64,000 nt of DNA from Hydrogenoanaerobacterium sp032017025 (GTDB taxonomy: Bacteria > Bacillota > Clostridia > Oscillospirales > Ruminococcaceae). How positions within the stretch are numbered: position 1 is the stretch's first letter; each line of letters starts with the position of its first letter. This document shows positions 47,934 to 57,190 of the stretch, piece by piece. The notes under the pieces were generated by a model. It made no database searches, was not told where the DNA came from, and saw only the letters and a program-made list of their open reading frames with translations. The position numbers and the translations under genes were made by a program. Location: assembly GCF_032017025.1 (NCBI RefSeq), contig NZ_DALZQO010000006.1, positions 69,865 through 133,864 on the forward strand, given 5' to 3'.

Positions 47934-48842
47934 ATGTTAACTTCAAATGATATAGCAAACCGCAAATTTGAACGCGCTGCCATTGGCGGTTACCGCAACG
48001 ACGATGTCGATAATTTTTTAAGTGAGGTAGCGCGCAGCTTTGATGAACTGGAGGAACAGAACAGTGTTCTCGCAAAGAAGCTGGAGGTTTTGGCTGAAAA
48101 GCTGGAGGAATACCGCAGCGATGAAGAGAGCCTGCGCTCTGCACTTTTAGGTGCACAAAAGCTTGGTGACAGTGTCATTCGTGAATCCAAAAACAAAGCA
48201 GAAATTATTATGCGTGATGCCACCATTAAGGCAGAGCGCTTAGTAAATACAGCCCACGATCAGGTGGAAAAAGAAAAGATGGTTTTGATTAAAATGCAGA
48301 AAGATGTTGCAGCATTTAAAAACAAACTGCTCGCCATCTACAAGCAGCATCTTGAAATTATCAGCAATCTCCCCGATGATCAGAATAAATCAGCATCTGC
48401 AAAACCAGAGGAAAAAGAACAAAAAGCAGATACCGCAAAAGAAGATGCTGTTGTTACCGAGCCGGTAAGGGAAGCGGAAAAGCCTGCAGCGCAGCCTGCA
48501 CCTGCTGCTGCACCCAAAGATGCATCGGTTCAGCCAGAAGAGGTTTGTGAACCTATACAACCGCAACGTCCGCCTGTACCAAGGTTTTCTGTGGTGAAAA
48601 AGCACTCAGCACCTCATTATGAGGAGGACGATTTTGAAGAGCCTGCACCAAAGCCTAAAAAGTTTATTCCTATACCGTATCATGAAGATCTCGTGGAAGA
48701 AAGCAAAAAATCACCGTATGCCGAAGAGTATTATGAAGATTTTGAAGATGAGGATCAAGTAATAGATAGCTCCGGGTCAAAGAAGGAATCGAAATTTGGT
48801 ACTTTAAAATTTGGCGCCGGCTATAGCCTAAACCGTGAATAA
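47934..48842 (+). CDS. divIVA: DivIVA-family cell division / polar scaffold protein
   Basis: DivIVA binds negatively curved membrane at septa and poles. The 302-residue protein starts with the lipid-binding domain (MLTSNDIANRKFERA, then GYRNDDVDNFLSEV near residue 22) followed by a coiled coil (about 35-145). The C-terminal half (about 150-290) is a low-complexity tail rich in Pro, Ala, Glu and Asp, making it longer than the Bacillus protein (164 residues). ATG follows TAGGGGGATTCGTA. It sits between ylmH and ileS, the conserved position. Confidence 0.94.
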   Translation: MLTSNDIANRKFERAAIGGYRNDDVDNFLSEVARSFDELEEQNSVLAKKLEVLAEKLEEYRSDEESLRSALLGAQKLGDSVIRESKNKAEIIMRDATIKAERLVNTAHDQVEKEKMVLIKMQKDVAAFKNKLLAIYKQHLEIISNLPDDQNKSASAKPEEKEQKADTAKEDAVVTEPVREAEKPAAQPAPAAAPKDASVQPEEVCEPIQPQRPPVPRFSVVKKHSAPHYEEDDFEEPAPKPKKFIPIPYHEDLVEESKKSPYAEEYYEDFEDEDQVIDSSGSKKESKFGTLKFGAGYSLNRE

Positions 48843-48887
48843 TACCATACTGTGAGATATATAAAATATTAAGGAGAGAGTAATTAA

Positions 48888-51680
48888 ATGTCTCAGGATT
48901 ATAACCAGACCTTAAATCTGCCCAAAACAGATTTTTCAATGAGAGCAGCATTGCCCCAGCGTGAGCCCGATTGGCTTAAAACTTGGGAAGAAGATCGCCG
49001 CTACTACAAGATGATTGAAAAAAATGCAGATAAACCGCTGTATGTGCTGCATGATGGCCCTCCGTATGCAAATGGCGATATCCATCTTGGCACGGCACTC
49101 AACAAGGTGCTGAAAGATATTATCGTCAGAAGCAAAAACATGACGGGCTATAAGGCGCCTTATATTCCGGGCTGGGATACCCACGGCCTGCCAATCGAAC
49201 TCAAAGCAAGAAAGAAAATCGGTGGCGATCAAACAAAGCTTTCGCCCGTAGAGCTTCGTAAGGGCTGCCGTGAATTCGCACTCAGCTATGTAGATTTGCA
49301 AAGAGATTCGTTTAAACGTCTGGGTTCCATCGGAGACTACGATCACCCTTATCTCTCTCTGCAGCCCGAGCTGGAGGCAAAGCAGATTCAGATTTTTGGT
49401 GAGATGGCAAAGAAGGGCTATATCTACAAAGGCTTAAAGCCTGTTTATTGGTGCCCTACCTGTAATACCGCTCTTGCAGAAGCAGAGATTGAGTATGAAG
49501 AGGATCCATGCCATTCGATCTATGTAAAATTTAATGTTGTAGACGATAAAGGCAAATTCTCTGCTATGGGCATTGATCCCTCCAAGGTCTATTTTGTAAT
49601 TTGGACCACCACCACATGGACATTGCCCGGTAACCTGGCGATCTGTCTGGGCGGCGCGTACGAGTACAGCATTGTAAAGGTAGACGATGAATACTATGTG
49701 ATTGCGACCGAGCTGCTTGCTTCCACCATGGCAACTGCCAAGATTGAAAGCTATGAAGTTGTTGGCGCTTTGGCGGGCAGTGAGCTTGAGCATATTACCT
49801 ACAAGCATCCGTTCCTCGACCGTGTCTCTCCCATTATTCTCGGCGAGCATGTCACATTAGAGAGCGGTACAGGTTGTGTTCATACTGCCCCTGGTCACGG
49901 TGTCGAAGACTTTGAAGTGTGTGTTAATCACTATCCCGATATTCCCATTATTGTTCCGGTTGACAGCGAGGGTGTTCTCACGGAGGAAGCAGGACAGTTT
50001 GCCGGTCTTTCCACTACCGATGCCAACAAAACAATTGCACAGTATCTCGATAAAACCGGTTCCTTGTTTGCGTTGCAGAAGATTGTTCATCAGTATCCGC
50101 ACTGCTGGCGTTGCCATAGCCCAATTTTGTTCCGTGCAACCGAGCAATGGTTCTGTTCCGTTGAAGATTTTAAAGAGCAGACCATTGAGGCGATTAACAA
50201 GGTTGAGTGGATTCCTGAATGGGGAGAGGGCAGAATCGTTAACATGGTTCGCGATAGAAGCGACTGGTGCATCTCGCGTCAGCGTGTTTGGGGTGTACCT
50301 ATCCCAATTTTCTATTGTGATGATTGCGGCAAATTTGTCGTAAACGATGAGAGCATCAACGCGGTTTCCGAGCTATTTGCGGCAGAGGGCTCTGATGCAT
50401 GGTATCAAAAATCAGCGGCAGAAATTTTGCCGGATGGATTTACCTGCCCGCATTGTGGCGGTAAGAAATTCACCAAAGAGAAAGATATCATGGATGTCTG
50501 GTTTGATTCCGGCATTACACATGCTGCAGTTCTTACTGGCCGTGGCGACCTTACACATTGGCCGGCTGACCTGTACCTTGAGGGTGCTGATCAGTATCGC
50601 GGCTGGTTCCAGTCATCTCTGCTGACTGCGGTTGCTTGGAAAGGCACCGCGCCCTATAAAGCAGTTTGCACCCATGGTTGGGTGGTTGATGGCGAGGGTA
50701 AAAAGCAGTCTAAATCGCTTGGAAATGGAATTTTGCCGGAGGAAATTATCAAAGAATACGGCGCAGATATTCTGCGTTTGTGGGTTGCTTCCTCCGATTA
50801 TCATGCCGATATCAGAATTTCAAAAGAGATTTTGAAACAGCTTTCCGAGCAATACCGTAAAATCCGCAATACCGCAAGATATATCCTCGGAAACGTTTAT
50901 GATTTTAACATCGATACCGATAGCGTCTCTTTTGCCGACATGGCTGAACTGGATAAGTGGGCAATTGTACAGTTTAATGCACTTACCGAAAAGGTTAAGG
51001 ATGCCTATCAGAAATTTGATTTCCATGTTGCGTTCCATGCAGTGCACAATTTCTGCACCATTGATATGTCAAACTTCTACCTCGATGTAATCAAAGACAG
51101 ACTTTACTGTGAAGCTACAACCAGTAAAGAAAGACGCTCCGCACAGACTGCGATCTATACAATTCTCAGCGGTCTTACCAGACTGATTGCTCCCATTATT
51201 CCGTTTACCGCAGAGGAAATCTGGGGTTCTATGAAGCACGGTAAGGACGAGGACGCAGCATCGGTTATGTATAACCAGATGCCGGAGCACTTTGATGTCA
51301 ACGTAACAGAGGAGTTCATGGAGAAATGGAACAAAATCCATGCAGTACGTGATGATGTCAACAAAGCACTGGAACAAAAGCGCAATGCCAAAGAAATTGG
51401 AAAATCTCTTGAGGCTAAGGTTGTTCTGCACTGCGATGGTGAATTGTATGATTTCCTGTCCTCTGTTCGAGATGAACTGGCAACCGCATTTATCGTTTCC
51501 AGTGTTGAGCTTGTGAAAGATTTGCAGGGCGAGTTTGTGAGCGAAGTTGAGGGGCTTAAAATTTCTGTAACACTTGCAGAGGGCGAAAAATGTGAGCGTT
51601 GCTGGATTTATAGTGAAACTGTCGGTAAATGTGCCGAACATCCTGCACTATGTGCACGCTGTGCTTCTGTACTCAAATAA
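48888..51680 (+). CDS. ileS: Isoleucyl-tRNA synthetase
   Basis: Charges tRNA-Ile with isoleucine and edits valine. The 930-residue class I enzyme has the HIGH motif as NGDIHLGTALNK near residue 66, editing domain residues (GTGCVHTAPGHG near 327), the KMSKS motif as KKQSKSLGN near 606 and a C-terminal zinc site (CERCW near 902 and CARC near the end). The bacterial type (mupirocin-sensitive class, with C-terminal zinc) is indicated. ATG follows TAAGGAGAGAGTAATTAA. Only 45 bases separate it from divIVA, so there is no T-box leader here. Confidence 0.98.
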   Translation: MSQDYNQTLNLPKTDFSMRAALPQREPDWLKTWEEDRRYYKMIEKNADKPLYVLHDGPPYANGDIHLGTALNKVLKDIIVRSKNMTGYKAPYIPGWDTHGLPIELKARKKIGGDQTKLSPVELRKGCREFALSYVDLQRDSFKRLGSIGDYDHPYLSLQPELEAKQIQIFGEMAKKGYIYKGLKPVYWCPTCNTALAEAEIEYEEDPCHSIYVKFNVVDDKGKFSAMGIDPSKVYFVIWTTTTWTLPGNLAICLGGAYEYSIVKVDDEYYVIATELLASTMATAKIESYEVVGALAGSELEHITYKHPFLDRVSPIILGEHVTLESGTGCVHTAPGHGVEDFEVCVNHYPDIPIIVPVDSEGVLTEEAGQFAGLSTTDANKTIAQYLDKTGSLFALQKIVHQYPHCWRCHSPILFRATEQWFCSVEDFKEQTIEAINKVEWIPEWGEGRIVNMVRDRSDWCISRQRVWGVPIPIFYCDDCGKFVVNDESINAVSELFAAEGSDAWYQKSAAEILPDGFTCPHCGGKKFTKEKDIMDVWFDSGITHAAVLTGRGDLTHWPADLYLEGADQYRGWFQSSLLTAVAWKGTAPYKAVCTHGWVVDGEGKKQSKSLGNGILPEEIIKEYGADILRLWVASSDYHADIRISKEILKQLSEQYRKIRNTARYILGNVYDFNIDTDSVSFADMAELDKWAIVQFNALTEKVKDAYQKFDFHVAFHAVHNFCTIDMSNFYLDVIKDRLYCEATTSKERRSAQTAIYTILSGLTRLIAPIIPFTAEEIWGSMKHGKDEDAASVMYNQMPEHFDVNVTEEFMEKWNKIHAVRDDVNKALEQKRNAKEIGKSLEAKVVLHCDGELYDFLSSVRDELATAFIVSSVELVKDLQGEFVSEVEGLKISVTLAEGEKCERCWIYSETVGKCAEHPALCARCASVLK

Positions 51681-51689
51681 GTACCTTGT

Positions 51690-51725
51690 ATTTGCGGTGT
51701 GTCGCGCTGACCCACCGCAAATTTT
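51690..51725 (+). terminator. Hairpin after ileS, possible weak terminator
   Basis: Stem TTTGCGGTG/CACCGCAAA (9 bp, 13-base loop) is followed by only TTTT then GG. It lies just after the ileS stop; termination is probably partial. Confidence 0.55.
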
Positions 51726-51793
51726 GGTTCAAGCTGTTTAAGTAGTTTTATACCATACAACTTAAGCTCCCGGAAGCGATTGGAGGAAAAACA

Positions 51794-52303
51794 GTGGTAA
51801 TTATCGCTTTGATTTCCGCACTTGTTTTAATTGGCGTGGATCAGGCAATCAAACTATGGGCACTGGACGTGCTGACAAAAGTGGAGACCATTCCGCTGAT
51901 ACAAGATGTGTTGCACCTGACCTATGTTGAAAATTACGGTGCAGCATTCAATATTCTACAAGATAAAAAATGGTTTCTGATTGGCGTAACCTCTTTGGTT
52001 GCACTTGCAGCAATCGTACTATTGCTCTCGAAAAAACTAAAGAGCAACTTGGCAATCTGGTCGGTCGCGCTTATTATCGCGGGTGGTGTTGGTAATCTTA
52101 TTGACCGTATTGGGCGCGGTTTTGTGGTTGATTACATCGACTTCAGGCTAATTAACTTTGCTATATTCAATTTTGCCGATTGTTGCGTGGTTATCGGTAC
52201 TGTTCTACTGGCAACCTACATCTTATTCTTTGAGGGTAAAGACAAACAGCGGCTGGAAGTACAGAAACATGCGCAAGAGAATGGGGAAGATCATGCTGAA
52301 TAA
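51794..52303 (+). CDS. lspA: Lipoprotein signal peptidase (signal peptidase II)
   Basis: LspA cleaves the signal peptide of lipid-modified prolipoproteins in the membrane. The 169-residue protein has four hydrophobic helices and the two catalytic aspartates, in GGVGNLIDRIGRGFVVDYIDF near residue 104 and FNFADCCVVIG near 130. The conserved DQAIKLWA (near 13) and ENYGAAFNIL (near 46) are also present. GTG at 51794 follows GGAGGAAAAACA. It is followed by an overlapping RluD-family gene, the usual lspA-rluD pair. Confidence 0.97.
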   Translation: MVIIALISALVLIGVDQAIKLWALDVLTKVETIPLIQDVLHLTYVENYGAAFNILQDKKWFLIGVTSLVALAAIVLLLSKKLKSNLAIWSVALIIAGGVGNLIDRIGRGFVVDYIDFRLINFAIFNFADCCVVIGTVLLATYILFFEGKDKQRLEVQKHAQENGEDHAE

Positions 52304-53210
52304 GCTTCAGTTTGAAATACCGATGGAGGATGCCACTGTTCGTATAGATAAATGGATCGCAGGGCATGCACCGGGCATCACACGCACTGCAGCTCAGCGC
52401 TTGTGTGACGAGAACATGGTGCTTGTTTGTGGCAAGGCTGTAGGCAAAAATTATAAACTGCGGCCAGGTGATATGCTTGAAGTCACGATTCCTGCTCCGC
52501 AAGAGCTCGATATTGCTCCGCAGGATATTCCCTTGGAAATCATCTATCAAGACAGTGATCTTTTGGTTGTCAATAAGCCGAAAGGTATGGTGGTTCACCC
52601 AGCCGCAGGAAATTATGATGGAACCATGGTAAATGCATTGCTTCACCACTGCAAGGGCGACCTCTCCGGCATCAATGGAGTGATTCGCCCCGGCATTGTG
52701 CATCGCATTGATAAAAATACGAGCGGATTGCTGATTGTAGCAAAGAATGATAAGGCTCATACCGCTCTGGCAGCGCAGATAAAGGCACATACCTTTACAC
52801 GTATTTATGAGACTGTTGTATATGGAAATGTCAAACAAGATAGCGGAACAATCGATGCGCCGATTGGCAGACACCCTACCAACCGTAAAAAAATGTGCGT
52901 AATCGAAAAGAATTCCCGCAATGCAGTAACGCACTTTGAAGTACTGGCGCGTTACAATGGTTTTACGCATTTACTCTGTCGCCTTGAAACAGGAAGAACT
53001 CATCAGATTAGGGTGCACCTCGCATACATCGGGCATCCTGTAGCAGGTGATGAGGTTTACGGACCCAAAAAGGTGATAAAATCTTTGGAGGGTCAGTGCC
53101 TGCATGCGAGGGTAATTGGGTTTATCCATCCGACAACGGGCGAATATCTCGAGTTTACATCTGATCTTCCTAATTATTTTATAGATTTTCTAAATACTTT
53201 AAGACAGTGA
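52293..53210 (+). CDS. RluD-family 23S rRNA pseudouridine synthase
   Basis: The 305-residue protein has an N-terminal S4 domain (VRIDKWIAGHAPGITRTAAQ near residue 14) and the RluA-type catalytic domain, with the active aspartate in HRIDKNTSGLLIVAKN near 135 and LETGRTHQIRVHLAYIGHP near 230. ATG 52293 is chosen after ATGGGGAAGATC; it overlaps lspA by 11 bases. The longer open frame is only lspA read out of frame. Position after lspA is classic for RluD/YlyB. It differs clearly from the other family member at 7672. Confidence 0.93.
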   Translation: MLNKLQFEIPMEDATVRIDKWIAGHAPGITRTAAQRLCDENMVLVCGKAVGKNYKLRPGDMLEVTIPAPQELDIAPQDIPLEIIYQDSDLLVVNKPKGMVVHPAAGNYDGTMVNALLHHCKGDLSGINGVIRPGIVHRIDKNTSGLLIVAKNDKAHTALAAQIKAHTFTRIYETVVYGNVKQDSGTIDAPIGRHPTNRKKMCVIEKNSRNAVTHFEVLARYNGFTHLLCRLETGRTHQIRVHLAYIGHPVAGDEVYGPKKVIKSLEGQCLHARVIGFIHPTTGEYLEFTSDLPNYFIDFLNTLRQ

Positions 53211-53223
53211 GGTGGTTCTCAAA

Positions 53224-54051
53224 TTGGAACAAAGGTTTAAGGACATCCTATTGGTTTCGGATATTGACGGAACCATTTCCCCCAAATTCGGTGTAATTCC
53301 TCAACGCAATATCGATGCGATCAAACGTTTTCAGGCTCAGGGCGGGCATTTTACAGTTGCAACAGGGAGACACCTCGAGCTGGCGCAGCAGTTTGTGCAG
53401 CTCTTCGATATTCGTGCGCCGCTCATTTTGGTCAACGGCTCCTGCATCTATGATTTAGAAAAGCAGGAATTTACATACAATGAATATCTGCCACAAACAG
53501 CTGCTGACTATTTAAGGCATTTTATGAAACATTCTAAGCTCGCGAATATCCGTATTATGGGCGGAGATGAGAAGATGTACTCGGTTTATACTCGTGCAGA
53601 TATTGATACCAACAGTCCTGATTTCATGAAATATTATATCGATTTTACATCAATAGAAAAACTGCAGTCTATGGAATGGCGCAAAGCTCTGTTGATTACT
53701 ACAAAAGAAGACGCCTCCGAATTCCGTGCATACGCTGACAGTCTGGAAATTTCTGATGTTGACTTTGTAGCCTCAAGTGAGTTATATTATGAAATGGTTC
53801 CCAAAGGAATATCAAAAGGGAATGGCATTAAAAAAATAGCCAAACAGCTAGGCATTGACATGAAAAATGTTGTTGCTGTTGGGGACTATAATAATGATCT
53901 GGATATGCTGCGTGTTGTAGGGCTGGGAATTGCCCCCGAAAACGCGATTGACGAAGCAAAGGCTATTGCCAAGCTTGTTGTGTGCCACGCTAAGGATGGC
54001 GTTTTAGGCGACGTTGTAGAATATTTGGAAGATTACTTTGCGGGTAAATAA
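53224..54051 (+). CDS. Cof-type HAD-superfamily phosphatase
   Basis: HAD IIB (Cof) phosphatases hydrolyse sugar phosphates, nucleotides or similar metabolites. The protein has motif I DIDGTISPK near residue 14, motif II VATGRH near 43, a C2B cap domain (about 85-190) and motifs III/IV GNGIKKIAK and VAVGDYNNDLDML near 217. From TTG 53224 it has 275 residues; GAGGTGG lies eight bases before it. GTG at 53212, four codons earlier, overlaps that site and is the alternative. It directly follows the RluD-family gene. The substrate is not visible. Confidence 0.88.
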   Translation: MEQRFKDILLVSDIDGTISPKFGVIPQRNIDAIKRFQAQGGHFTVATGRHLELAQQFVQLFDIRAPLILVNGSCIYDLEKQEFTYNEYLPQTAADYLRHFMKHSKLANIRIMGGDEKMYSVYTRADIDTNSPDFMKYYIDFTSIEKLQSMEWRKALLITTKEDASEFRAYADSLEISDVDFVASSELYYEMVPKGISKGNGIKKIAKQLGIDMKNVVAVGDYNNDLDMLRVVGLGIAPENAIDEAKAIAKLVVCHAKDGVLGDVVEYLEDYFAGK

Positions 54052-54075
54052 TTTAAGATATATGGAGGACAGAAA

Positions 54076-54921
54076 ATGAATGATTTGAAGAAACAAGAGC
54101 TGAAAATAGCCGCTTGTAAAATCAGAATGGGCGCCATTACGGGCGTATATCACGCAAAATCCGGTCATCCCGGAGGTTCTTTGTCTGCCGCAGACATCTA
54201 TACTTATCTTTACTTTCATGAGATGAATGTAGATGCTAAGAACCCTAAAATGGAAGGGAGAGACCGCTTCGTATTATCCAAAGGTCACTGCTGCCCGGGG
54301 TTATATGCAACTTTAGCACTCAAAGGTTATTTCCCGATGGATGAGATGAAAAGCCTGCGCCATATTGGTGCAATGTTGCAGGGTCACCCCGATATGAAGG
54401 GGACTCCCGGTATTGATATGAGCTCCGGCTCGTTAGGGCAGGGGATTTCAGCTGCATGCGGCATGGCAAAATCGGCCAAAATGGATGGGAAAAACTTTAG
54501 AGTTTATACTTTGCTGGGCGACGGTGAGTGCGAAGAAGGACAGGTTTGGGAGGCCGCAATGTTTGCAGGCTTTAACAAGCTGGATAACCTTTGTGTAATT
54601 GTAGATAACAACGGCCTGCAAATTGATGGACCGATTGCAGAAATATGCAACCCAGAGCCTCTTGATGAGAAATTTGCCGCATTCGGTTTTGAAGTTATTA
54701 TGGTAAACGGCCATAACTTTGATGAATTGGATGTAGCGTTTGTAAAGGCGAGAGAAACCAAAGGCAAGCCTACTGCAATTATTGCAAAAACCGTAAAAGG
54801 TAAGGATGTTTCCTTTATGGAGAACCAGGTTGGCTGGCATGGTGCAGCTCCCAACGCTGAGCAGTATGAGACTGCTATGAATGAATTGAATCAGGTACTT
54901 TCCGGATTGGAGGGCAAATAA
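54076..54921 (+). CDS. Transketolase, N-terminal (TPP-binding) subunit
   Basis: Transketolase moves two-carbon units between sugar phosphates. In this split form the 281-residue subunit carries the thiamine diphosphate diphosphate-binding half: HAKSGHPGGSLSAADIYTYL near residue 28, the GDG motif LLGDGECEEGQVWEA near 149 and IVDNNGLQIDGP near 173. ATG follows ATGGAGGACAGAAA. The second subunit starts one base after its stop codon. Split transketolases are common in Clostridia; use in the pentose phosphate pathway is likely, though relatives acting on other substrates exist. Confidence 0.94.
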   Translation: MNDLKKQELKIAACKIRMGAITGVYHAKSGHPGGSLSAADIYTYLYFHEMNVDAKNPKMEGRDRFVLSKGHCCPGLYATLALKGYFPMDEMKSLRHIGAMLQGHPDMKGTPGIDMSSGSLGQGISAACGMAKSAKMDGKNFRVYTLLGDGECEEGQVWEAAMFAGFNKLDNLCVIVDNNGLQIDGPIAEICNPEPLDEKFAAFGFEVIMVNGHNFDELDVAFVKARETKGKPTAIIAKTVKGKDVSFMENQVGWHGAAPNAEQYETAMNELNQVLSGLEGK

Positions 54922-54922
54922 T

Positions 54923-55870
54923 ATGGCAGAAGTAATGAAAAAAGCAACCCGTGAAAGCTTTGGTATGGCTGTAACCGCTTTGGCTGAAAAAAATACCGAT
55001 ATTGTTGTTTTGGATGCAGACCTTGCGGAGGCAACCAAAACTGTTATGTTTAAAAAGAAATTCCCCGAACGTTTTGTAGACTGCGGCATTGCAGAATGCA
55101 ATATGATTGGTGTAGCCGCCGGTATGGCAACCTGTGGTAAAATTCCATTTGCAGCATCCTTTGCAATGTTTTCGGCTGGGCGTGCTTTTGAGCAGGTTCG
55201 CAACTCGGTGGGCTATCCGAAGCTGAATGTTAAAATTGTAGGCTCGCATGCCGGTATCTCGGTAGGTGAGGACGGTGCAACTCATCAGTGCTGTGAGGAT
55301 ATTGCCTTGATGAGAACTATCCCCGGCATGGTTGTTTTAAATCCTGCGGACCATTATGAGATGGCTGCCGCGGTAGAGGCTGCTGCAGAGCACCATGGCC
55401 CGGTTTACATTCGCCTTGGTCGTTTGGCTGTAGAGAGCTTTAATGACCCTGATAACGGATATAAATTTGAGCTGGGCAAGGGTATAACTCTGCGTGACGG
55501 TAAAGACATTACGATTGTAGCAACCGGTTTGATGGTTTCCGAGGCTTTGAAGGCGGTTAAGGTTTTGGAGCAAGAGGGAATTGACGCAAGGCTGATTAAC
55601 ATCCATACCATTAAACCGATTGACCGCGAGATAATCATCAAAGCGGCAAAAGAGACAGGGAAGATTGTGACTGTTGAAGAACATAACATCATTGGTGGAT
55701 TGGGCGAAGCTGTTTCAAGCGTTTTGTGCGAAGAATGCCCTGTACCTGTTACCAAAATTGGTGTTAACGATTGCTTTGGTCATTCCGGCCCGGCGGCCGA
55801 CCTGCTCAAAGAGTTTGGGCTCAGTGCAGAAAACATTACTGCAACTGTCAAAAAAGTACTGAATAAATAA
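54923..55870 (+). CDS. Transketolase, C-terminal subunit
   Basis: This 315-residue partner carries the pyrimidine-binding and C-terminal domains. Visible are VVLDADLAEATKT near residue 30, FVDCGIAECNMIGVAAGMA near 52 with the conserved glutamate that activates TPP, SHAGISVGEDGATHQCCEDIA near 111, and the C-terminal EEHNIIGGLGEAVSSVL. ATG follows GGAGGGCAAATA, one base after the first subunit, so both are made in equal amounts. A terminator follows at once. Confidence 0.94.
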   Translation: MAEVMKKATRESFGMAVTALAEKNTDIVVLDADLAEATKTVMFKKKFPERFVDCGIAECNMIGVAAGMATCGKIPFAASFAMFSAGRAFEQVRNSVGYPKLNVKIVGSHAGISVGEDGATHQCCEDIALMRTIPGMVVLNPADHYEMAAAVEAAAEHHGPVYIRLGRLAVESFNDPDNGYKFELGKGITLRDGKDITIVATGLMVSEALKAVKVLEQEGIDARLINIHTIKPIDREIIIKAAKETGKIVTVEEHNIIGGLGEAVSSVLCEECPVPVTKIGVNDCFGHSGPAADLLKEFGLSAENITATVKKVLNK

Positions 55871-55878
55871 GATTTTAA

Positions 55879-55918
55879 AAAGGCACTGGGGAATTAATCC
55901 TCAGTGCCTTCTTTTTTT
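55879..55918. terminator. Terminator between the transketolase and recombinase genes
   Basis: Stem AAGGCACTG/CAGTGCCTT with inner GG/CC pairs and an AT loop, followed by CTTTTTTT on the plus strand. On the minus strand it is followed by TTTTAAAATC, and the stop codon of the convergent recombinase (55894-55896) lies within its loop. Confidence 0.9.
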
Positions 55919-56901
55919 GAAGATACCTTTCGCTGTTTAACACCCGATAATGGATTTTTCTTTGCGGCTTCTTCCAATTGCTTACTGGAGACATGGGTGT
56001 AAATCTCGGTGGTGCCTAGGTTTTCATGTCCCAGCATATCCTGCAGCAAGCGAATATCCACGCCGCCATGCTGATACATCAGAGTTGCCGCAGTATGCCG
56101 TAATTTATGTGTGGAATAGCCTTTACCGCTTAAACCCGCTGTTTTTAGGCACTGGTCCACAATTTGTTCTACACGCCGGTTACTGATTCTACGCCCTTGC
56201 TTTGAAATAAAAAGGGCATTTTTATCAGTAGTCTGTACTACAGGGCGCACCTGCTTATAGGCTGCAATTGCATCCAGGCAAGCTTGATTCAAATACAAAA
56301 TTCGCTCTTTATTTCCTTTACCGGTAACTTTTAGCGTATTATTATCCTTAATATCAGCCAGATTGATTCCCACCAACTCGGAAAGCCGCATTCCACAGTT
56401 TAAAAAAAGCGTAATAATACAATAGTCACGTGCTTGATCCTTACCATCAATATGAGTAAGCAATTCGAGGCTTTCTTCCAGCGATAAGTACTTCGGCAAA
56501 CTCCTTTTAAAAGACGGTATTTCAAGATCCAATACAGGGTTTTCTTCAAACAAATTTGCCTTTGTTGTCAGATATTTATAAAATGAGCGAAGAGAAGACA
56601 CCTTACGAGAACGAGTTTTTGCACTGTTTTCACGGTCGGATAAAGCGTAGTTTAAAAACTCATAAATATCGGATAGAGTTATTTGTTTGATAATATCTAT
56701 CGTTATATCCGCAATTTTAATGTCTGTATCAACCGTCTTTTTATCGACTAAGCCTTTATGTCGTTTTATAAACCGCAAAAATGTACGAAGATCTATGTAA
56801 TACGCCTCGACCGTGCGCGATGAGCGACCCTTGATCGTTTCCATATAAAACAAGAAATCTCTCAGATACTGAGGGCAGTCATTTAAAATGTTAGTATTCA
56901 T
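55894..56901 (-). CDS. Tyrosine recombinase of the XerC/XerD family
   Basis: Such enzymes resolve chromosome dimers at dif, or act on mobile elements. The 335-residue protein has an N-terminal SAM-like core-binding domain (about 1-120) and a catalytic domain with all active residues: Arg in LNCGMRLSELVG near 172, Lys in GKGNKERIL near 196, HKLRHTAATLMY near 270 (HxxR), His in LGHENLGTTEIY near 293 and the nucleophile Tyr about 9 residues later. It is somewhat longer than typical XerC/D (about 300). AAGGATG lies before the ATG. No integron or phage genes are adjacent, which favours the housekeeping role. XerC and XerD cannot be told apart here. Confidence 0.88.
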   Translation of the reverse strand: MNTNILNDCPQYLRDFLFYMETIKGRSSRTVEAYYIDLRTFLRFIKRHKGLVDKKTVDTDIKIADITIDIIKQITLSDIYEFLNYALSDRENSAKTRSRKVSSLRSFYKYLTTKANLFEENPVLDLEIPSFKRSLPKYLSLEESLELLTHIDGKDQARDYCIITLFLNCGMRLSELVGINLADIKDNNTLKVTGKGNKERILYLNQACLDAIAAYKQVRPVVQTTDKNALFISKQGRRISNRRVEQIVDQCLKTAGLSGKGYSTHKLRHTAATLMYQHGGVDIRLLQDMLGHENLGTTEIYTHVSSKQLEEAAKKNPLSGVKQRKVSSKKEGTED

Positions 56902-56966
56902 GTCAATTCCATCATCCTTAATTTTATGCTACAATATAGTGCTTTTCTAAACGTACCTGCTTTGCA

Positions 56967-57012
56967 CCCCCTCTAATTTCGCTAAATTTTAATTTAGCGA
57001 AATTAGAGGGGG
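56967..57012. repeat. Perfect 20-bp inverted repeat upstream of the recombinase gene
   Basis: Two 20-base arms, the left starting CCCCCTCTAATTTC (56967-56986) and the right ending GAAATTAGAGGGGG (56993-57012), pair perfectly around a six-base TTTTAA centre. On the plus strand GGGGG is followed by TTTCTT, a poor T run; on the minus strand there is none. It lies in the 289-base gap between the recombinase and the permease, where I see no gene. Confidence 0.85.
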
Positions 57013-57190
57013 TTTCTTCCAGTATATCACACACTATCTATATACGCAAGTATTTTATTTAACTGCCTCTCGATTTTAGCACGAGCGATATTGTTTAGAT
57101 ATTTCATATAATGCACAGGTACGATAAGGTAAAATTTCAATGCAGTAATTCCACTATCAAATAAAACTGATCTTAAATCGAAATTTTTAC

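Noticed and set aside
48843..48887. T-box riboswitch before ileS
   Set aside because: Only 45 bases lie between divIVA and ileS, too short for a T-box, and no T-box core sequence is present.
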